From: Ochotona curzoniae
Taxonomy: Eukaryota > Chordata > Mammalia > Lagomorpha > Ochotonidae
DNA: 64,000 nt
Assembly: GCF_017591425.1 (NCBI RefSeq)
Contig: NW_024466599.1
Span: forward strand, 57,859,501-57,923,500
Reading direction: 5' to 3'
This document shows positions 59,313 through 64,000 of the stretch, one piece after another. Both the position numbers and the translations under genes were made by a program. The first letter of the stretch is position 1. Each line of letters begins with the position of its first letter. The notes beneath the pieces were generated by a model. That model did no database searches, had not been told where the DNA came from, and saw only the letters and a program-made list of their open reading frames with translations.

Positions 59313-60380
59313 AGTGGAAAGCCTTGAAATACAATTGATAAGACATATGAAAGATTACTTGATCTTGATTTTGAAATGTCTCAACCAGACGCCTCCTCAT
59401 ACACAAACACATACAAAAGACAAAGGAAAACCAAAAACATTGTTTGAAATCTATATGATATTATCAAATGATGGGAAATATGATTCTTAGGAGGTTCTGA
59501 AAGTATGGAAATAAAGACTCATAAAATTTACTCAGTGAAAAAACAGCATAAAATTTATCCAATTTTAAGAAAGATGGATATTCAAATGTAGAAAGCACGT
59601 AGAATTCAAAATAGGCATGAGAAAAAAATCTACATCAAAGTCATCAAAAAATACTAGCAAACAGAATCTACAATGAGTTTATCACCTCACTCTAAAATTC
59701 TAAAACCATAAATTCTGATGAGGATGTGGGGAAGTAAACTGGAACAACAACCATGAAAACTACATGAAGATTCCTGTGAAAACAAGATAGATCTGCCATA
59801 TGACCCAACTATGTCACTCCTGGAGATTATGTGAGGGAAATGAATTCGATACATGACTTACCTACACCGCCATGTTTGCAGCAGCTCAATCTACAGTAAT
59901 TAATATAGGAGTCAACTAGAGTGTATATCAATTGATGACTGAACAAAGAAAATGTACTTCTAAGAGATGGGATATTATTTATTCATAGTGACATTTGCAA
60001 CAACATGGATACAACTGAAGAACATTGTTTTAAGTGAGTCTCCCCCCTCCAGAAAAAAAAAAAAAACCACATGCTTACTCTTATTTGAGGTAGTTAATAT
60101 TTAGAGCATGAAGTCTTGTGGATATCTGATCATTTGTTATATAAATATGGCTTCACTGAATCACACCATGTGACAAAATATCATTTCTTCACATATCAAA
60201 AAAAAAAAGAAGTAAAGGATGGGTAATGAGGATTCGTGGAAGACAAAGTTGCTTATTGTTAATGTGGGTGTTGGTTACGAGAATGATCAGAGGACAAACA
60301 CATTTGTTGATATGTACCCTTATGTGCTTTTTGGCATGTGTACTATATTTTATTAAAATGATTTTAAAAGAAATGACATC

Positions 60381-61536
60381 ATAAATGAATGAATTTATAT
60401 TCTTTCTTGAGCTAGTACTGTCCTTGACTGGCATTTTCATTCAGTCTTAATTCACTTAATGTATCCCATTTTTTGTCAGTGCTTTAGGCAATGAAATAGA
60501 GTCTTGAAGCAGCAAGTGTCAAATAAGTATTTTGTTTGAGGACCAATGGCTAAGCTACAAAAATGATATTACTCTCTGCACCATATGAATTCTAATATGT
60601 GTTTTCCCAAACTTTCAAAGAAATTACTGAAGAGAGACTGTAAATCTGGAAATAAACAAGCTCATTTCCAGCCTTGGGTTTCATCCATCACACCCATATT
60701 TAGTCTATCCAGTTTGAAGGAAAGAAAAGTATATGTACTTTTATCTGGATGTAGGAAAAAAAAAACTAGTTGGGCAATTGCCAAGAATGATGAAAAGCTT
60801 TGTCTAAAAGACTGTCAGAGAAGTTCAAAAGGTCTTTAGTTCAGACACATTTTCTTTTTCCTCCTGTTGACAGTCACTGTCCCATTCCGAAGAAAGAGAA
60901 TAGAGCAATAAAAAAAAAAGCCAGGATTTATTAAGCCCAAATTGCTGGACAATTATCTCACTGTCTAGGAGTTGGCACTTGGTGGTGTGCAGGCTCAGAC
61001 GAGGGTAGCTAAGGAGAGGCCATGGGCCAAATTGAACAATATGTGGAAAGCCTGAGCTGATAAGGAAGAGAACAAACCAAATGACCATTTGAAAGAAAAG
61101 TATATGGATACAAATTTTGGGCTGACACTGACTGAGCCAAAGTTACATATATAGGAAGATCTAGTGTCCAATTAAACTGACCAAAATAGAGGATAAGAGA
61201 TTATAGCTGAGCAAAGGCATTAGAAAGTTTCAGAAAGTGACAATAAAAATTTTCAGGGCATGCATTTCAAAATTTAGGCTTATGAAGAAGAAATATAAAT
61301 AAAGTAAAACAAACAAACAAGAAAAAGCAAATCAATCAGAAAGTGAAACAATGGCTTTGTACTGATACTGAGGCGCTAATGAAAAATTATACAAATGTGG
61401 TCTCAATTAACACTTAGCTTAGGATATTGACAATCTCAATGTGTCCATTTTGTAGATGTTAAATTGTGGCTTATTTAAGCAATTTGCCCCAAATTAAACT
61501 TTCACTAAGAGACAGAGCATAAAATTGAGGCCGGGC
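60381..61536. other. unique AT-rich DNA
   Basis: No gene or repeat recognised. Confidence 0.5.
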
Positions 61537-61750
61537 TTTTTTTTTTTTTAAACGCTAAATAATATTGATTTTAAAATCACAACTGAGATAGGACTACAAT
61601 TACCAGCACAATTCATCTGCTCTGCACACAGGTTGTCTTTGAAGTACAGCCTTGACTTTCTGGCTGCTGTCTGCAAGAAAAGTTTCTTGAGGAGCCCACC
61701 GAATCCTAACTGTGGAAGGCTAAGCAGTGTCCAGTGATGTACAGCCAGCG
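61537..61750 (-). mobile_element. possible retrocopy with A tail
   Basis: A run of 13 T (61537-61549) is followed on the plus strand by denser, less AT-rich sequence, as for a minus-strand polyadenylated copy. A 167-codon minus frame (62051 to 61548) crosses it, but I recognise no protein and the frame extends past the likely copy. Source unknown. Confidence 0.3.
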
Positions 61751-62100
61751 CTTGGCAGGTGGTGCTTGGAAAATAAAATATTTTCTTATAATTCAGAAAA
61801 TTGAAAGTAGAAGGTACCTGAATAATGAAGAACAATTGGCAAGGAATTGGAGCATGAATTAATTTTATTGATCCAAACAACAAAAGTTTCATGTAAAGTG
61901 TTCCAAGATACCTACATATTGGAACATTATCAAAAATTAATAGTAAGTTGCGGTAAGAAGAATTGTGAAATGGACATAATGGTAGAGCCCGTATCACAAG
62001 AGAGCGAGGCCTGAGTTTCACACATTTATTTTTTTCTGGAATAGAGCCCATACAAACACATTCAAAGTGCCTTGCTTGGATGTTTAGAAATGATATTCAC
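61751..62100. other. unique AT-rich DNA
   Basis: No gene or repeat recognised beyond the same minus frame. Confidence 0.45.
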
Positions 62101-62425
62101 AGGGGCCATTCTGCCTCAACAGGCTATTCCTTTACCTGCTACTACCAGTAGCCCATAGGGTCCCTGGTTCCAGTCTAGGCTGCTCCACTTCCTATTCAGC
62201 TCCCTTCATATGGTCTGGGAAAGCAGTGGAAAATGGCTCAAATCACTGGGATTCTGTACCCATGTGTGAGACTGAGAAGCAGCTCCTGGCTCCTGCCTTC
62301 GGATTATCTCAGCTCCTGCCATTTTGAGGCCTTTTGTGAAGTGATTAAAAAAAAGAGGAAAGAAGATCTCTGTCTCTCTGTCTCTCCTTCTCTTTGTAGA
62401 TCTGCCTTTCAAATAAAAACAGATA
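62101..62425 (+). mobile_element. CSINE, old form
   Basis: Head 'ggggccattctgcctcaaca', body 'gctcctggctcctgccttcgg', pyrimidine section and tail 'tttcaaataaaaaca'. Its last 80 bases are repeated at 62560-62640. Confidence 0.8.
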
Positions 62426-62560
62426 CTTTCCTACCCCAGATACAGAAAAAGAGAGAGAGAGAGAGAACATGGAAGCAGTGGTTTTACCCACTTTCCTGTA
62501 GGCCTTGACCCTTTGTACCCTAATCAACTATGTAAATATTATCAGAATAAGTAATAATTA
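62426..62560 (+). mobile_element. 3' end of the GC-rich element (short copy)
   Basis: 'ccttgaccctttgtacccta' followed by 'tattatcagaataagtaata' matches, on the opposite strand, the end of the 4.3-7.85 kb element ('cttgaccctttgcaccctaa'). Weaker similarity reaches back through 'gcagtggttttacccacttt'. About 135 bases are present, so the copy is strongly 5' truncated. Confidence 0.65.
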
Positions 62561-62640
62561 AAAAAGAGGATAGAAGATCTCTCTGTCTCCTTTCTCTCAG
62601 TAAATCTGCCTTTCAAATAAAAATAAATATTTTTTTTAAA
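62561..62640 (+). mobile_element. CSINE 3' end, repeat of 62345-62425
   Basis: 'ttaaaaaagaggatagaaga' through 'tttcaaataaaaataaatat' repeats the end of the preceding SINE with a few differences, including its unusual 'aaaaaagagga' run. Confidence 0.75.
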
Positions 62641-62784
62641 AAAAAGATACAATATTCACAATCTGCATAAGAGATTTTCTCAGAATTCTGGTTAGATATG
62701 GAATTGTGAAAGATGGGCTCAGGGTATAACAGATTGGAAGGCCGACATACCATCATGGAGTTCTAGTTAGAGTTATGAGAGATA

Positions 62785-63420
62785 TATATTTGATGTAGAT
62801 GCTTGAAATGCCCACCTCCCATATTAAAGTGCTTGGATTCAAGTCCAAGTCCAATTCTGGATTCCAGCTCCTTTTTAATGCACACCCTGGGAATCAGGAC
62901 GTGGCTCAAGTAGTTGAGCCATGTGTCAAAACTGGATTAAGTTCCCTGCTACTATGTTATAATTTTTTCCTTACTTGTTAAGATTTATTTTACTTATTTG
63001 AATGGTGGAGAGACAGATAGAGAGGGAATGGAGACAGAGACTTTATATCAGCTAGTTCCTTTCTCCAGTAGACATACTAGACAGTTTGGGGTAGGCCAAA
63101 CCAGAAGTAGGCAGGTCTTCTATATGGAAGGCAAGGCCATCTTCTGCTGATTTCCCAGGCACATTAGAAAGGGATGGGGAAAAAAAAAGCAAAGTAGTCA
63201 GAATACATATTGGTCCTTTGATACGGGATGCTGGTGTCACAGGTGATGCTTCACCCCATTGCACCACAATGCCAGCTCCCACTCCTTGCTTCTGCCAGGC
63301 CCAGCCAAGCTGCTGTGGGCATTTGAGAGGTACTCCAGTTCATGGAGCATCTCATCTGCTGTCCTTTGCTGTCTATAGATACCTGTCTCTCAAACAATTT
63401 TTTCAAAGTAGAATTATGAG
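62785..63420 (+). mobile_element. CSINE split by a minus-strand CSINE
   Basis: The 5' half (62785-62970: 'cacctcccatattaaagtgc', 'ggattccagctcctttttaa') and 3' half (63284-63420: 'ctccttgcttctgccaggcc', 'ttgagaggtactccagttca') are consecutive parts of an old CSINE. Confidence 0.7.
62971..63283 (-). mobile_element. CSINE inserted in another CSINE
   Basis: Tail 'ttgttaagatttattttact', body 'ggtaggccaaaccagaagta', head ending 'attgcaccacaatgccagct'. No clear duplication survives. Confidence 0.75.
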
Positions 63421-63509
63421 TATGTTTGATCCAGTCTAATTAAGTTGGTATGCACTGTAGCTCATCGTTTCTCTACTACACCAAACCCCTAACTCCTACC
63501 TCTAGAACC

Positions 63510-63556
63510 AAGACCAATGAACACTATTCATTCAAGACCGATGAACATATTCATTC
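63510..63556 (+). repeat. tandem duplication, 24 + 23 bases
   Basis: AAGACCAATGAACACTATTCATTC... is followed directly by AAGACCGATGAACATATTCATTC, differing by one substitution and one base of length. Otherwise 63421-63811 is unique DNA. Confidence 0.85.
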
Positions 63557-63811
63557 CTCCATTCTAGCCCAATTATGAAAGCACCATGTATCATGATCTT
63601 CAGAAGACTGTGGAGAGTGAATTTAATATGAAAATGTGTTGGTCTAATAATTCAATGGTTGAACTAGAACAGATTCTCAAGATCGTTCAAATAAGGAATT
63701 CTGAATAGCAGCAGAGTTGATTTGAAAACAAACACCTGCAGGACAAAGCATTACAATTCTGATATGTGGCAATTAATATAGAATACAAACAACATATAGA
63801 AATGAAATAGT

Positions 63812-64000
63812 CCGGCCCAACACAATGGTTCAGTGGCTAAATCCTCACCTTACCAGCACTGGGATTCCATATGGGAACCAATTCATATCCTGGCTGCTCC
63901 ACTTCCCATTCAACTCCCTGCTTATGGCCTGGGAAAGCAGTAGAGGATGGTCCAAAGCCTTGGGATCCCTGACTGCTGCCTTCGGATTGGCTCAGATTCA
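63812..64000 (+). mobile_element. CSINE, cut by the window end
   Basis: Starts near 'gtccggcccaacacaatggt' and runs in order to 'ttcggattggctcagattca' at the last base. The 3' part is outside the window. Confidence 0.85.

Larger units (their letters stand above)
56930..60380 (+). mobile_element. old L1 with both ends but most of the middle lost
   Basis: 56950-57960 resembles an L1 5' UTR: 'aatggctaaatagggagaaa', 'agggaactctctgagagaaa'. 59035-59250 matches the stretch just before or at the start of ORF1 ('gactcccccaaaagaatg', 'gaaataaggaagtttgctga'). 59700-60080 is the ORF2 end ('gatgaggatgtggggaagt', 'catatgacccaactatgtc', 'caacaacatggatacaact'), followed by 3' UTR-like DNA. The ORF1/ORF2 core is absent. 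Three CSINEs are inserted. Confidence 0.65.

Noticed and set aside
61548..62051. 167-codon minus-strand open frame
   Set aside because: It has an ATG but no recognisable domain, AT-driven composition (F, L, I, K), and crosses a probable retrocopy boundary. I list it only as context for the T run.
1..64000. mitochondrial, rRNA or snRNA insertions
   Set aside because: I looked for familiar motifs of mitochondrial genes, U6, 7SK and 5S while reading and saw none; a proper search would be needed to exclude short pieces.

Overview
This window is non-coding, repeat-dense mammalian DNA from a lagomorph, most likely a pika (Ochotona). About 37 copies or fragments of a tRNA-derived SINE with the lagomorph CSINE layout are visible. 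The youngest copies carry the form I associate with pika rather than rabbit: they start GGGCCCGGCGCGGTGGCGCA, contain 'CGAGGACGGCCCAAAGC', and end in AATAAATCTTT tails. Older, diverged copies look closer to the shared rabbit/pika form. No complete protein-coding gene, rRNA, tRNA gene or CRISPR array was found. Almost all open frames are chance frames or lie inside repeats.

Layout. 0-4.3 kb: unique AT-rich DNA with four CSINEs. 4.3-7.85 kb: a C-rich (G-rich on the minus strand) block of degenerate tandem repeats with a retrotransposon-like 3' end on the minus strand; the same 3' end recurs at 62.4-62.56 kb. 8.4-11.3 kb: CSINEs and two MIR relics. 12.2-12.9 kb: the only CpG-rich stretch, a probable two-directional promoter with a candidate small first coding exon (+) and a consensus splice donor (-). 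13.3-25.9 kb: mostly unique DNA with CSINEs, MER5A-like, L2-like, L1 3'-UTR and LTR-like pieces. 25.9-38.8 kb: a hub of LTR insertions, many nested, in and around an L1 3' end. 38.8-47.5 kb: mainly unique DNA. 47.5-49.1 kb: an LTR carrying two stacked young SINEs. 49-56 kb: unique DNA with a few SINEs. 56.9-60.4 kb: an old L1 that keeps its two ends but has lost most of the middle and holds three SINEs. 60.4-64 kb: unique DNA, nested SINEs, and a SINE cut by the window end.

The main content is a readable order of insertions: LTR into SINE, LTR into LTR, SINE into SINE tail, SINE into DNA transposon, LTRs into L1. Several of these are fixed by target-site duplications. The least ordinary structures are: an LTR whose transcribed leader holds five copies of a perfect hairpin motif (CTGCCA-TAG-TGGCAG core); the 3.5-kb GC-rich repeat-bearing element; and a recurrent LTR family (TGTTATGGGG...CCCCATAACA ends) with a variable array of CCAAT-like units. 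Repeat boundaries were read by eye and are good to roughly 5-20 bases unless a duplication or terminal motif fixes them.
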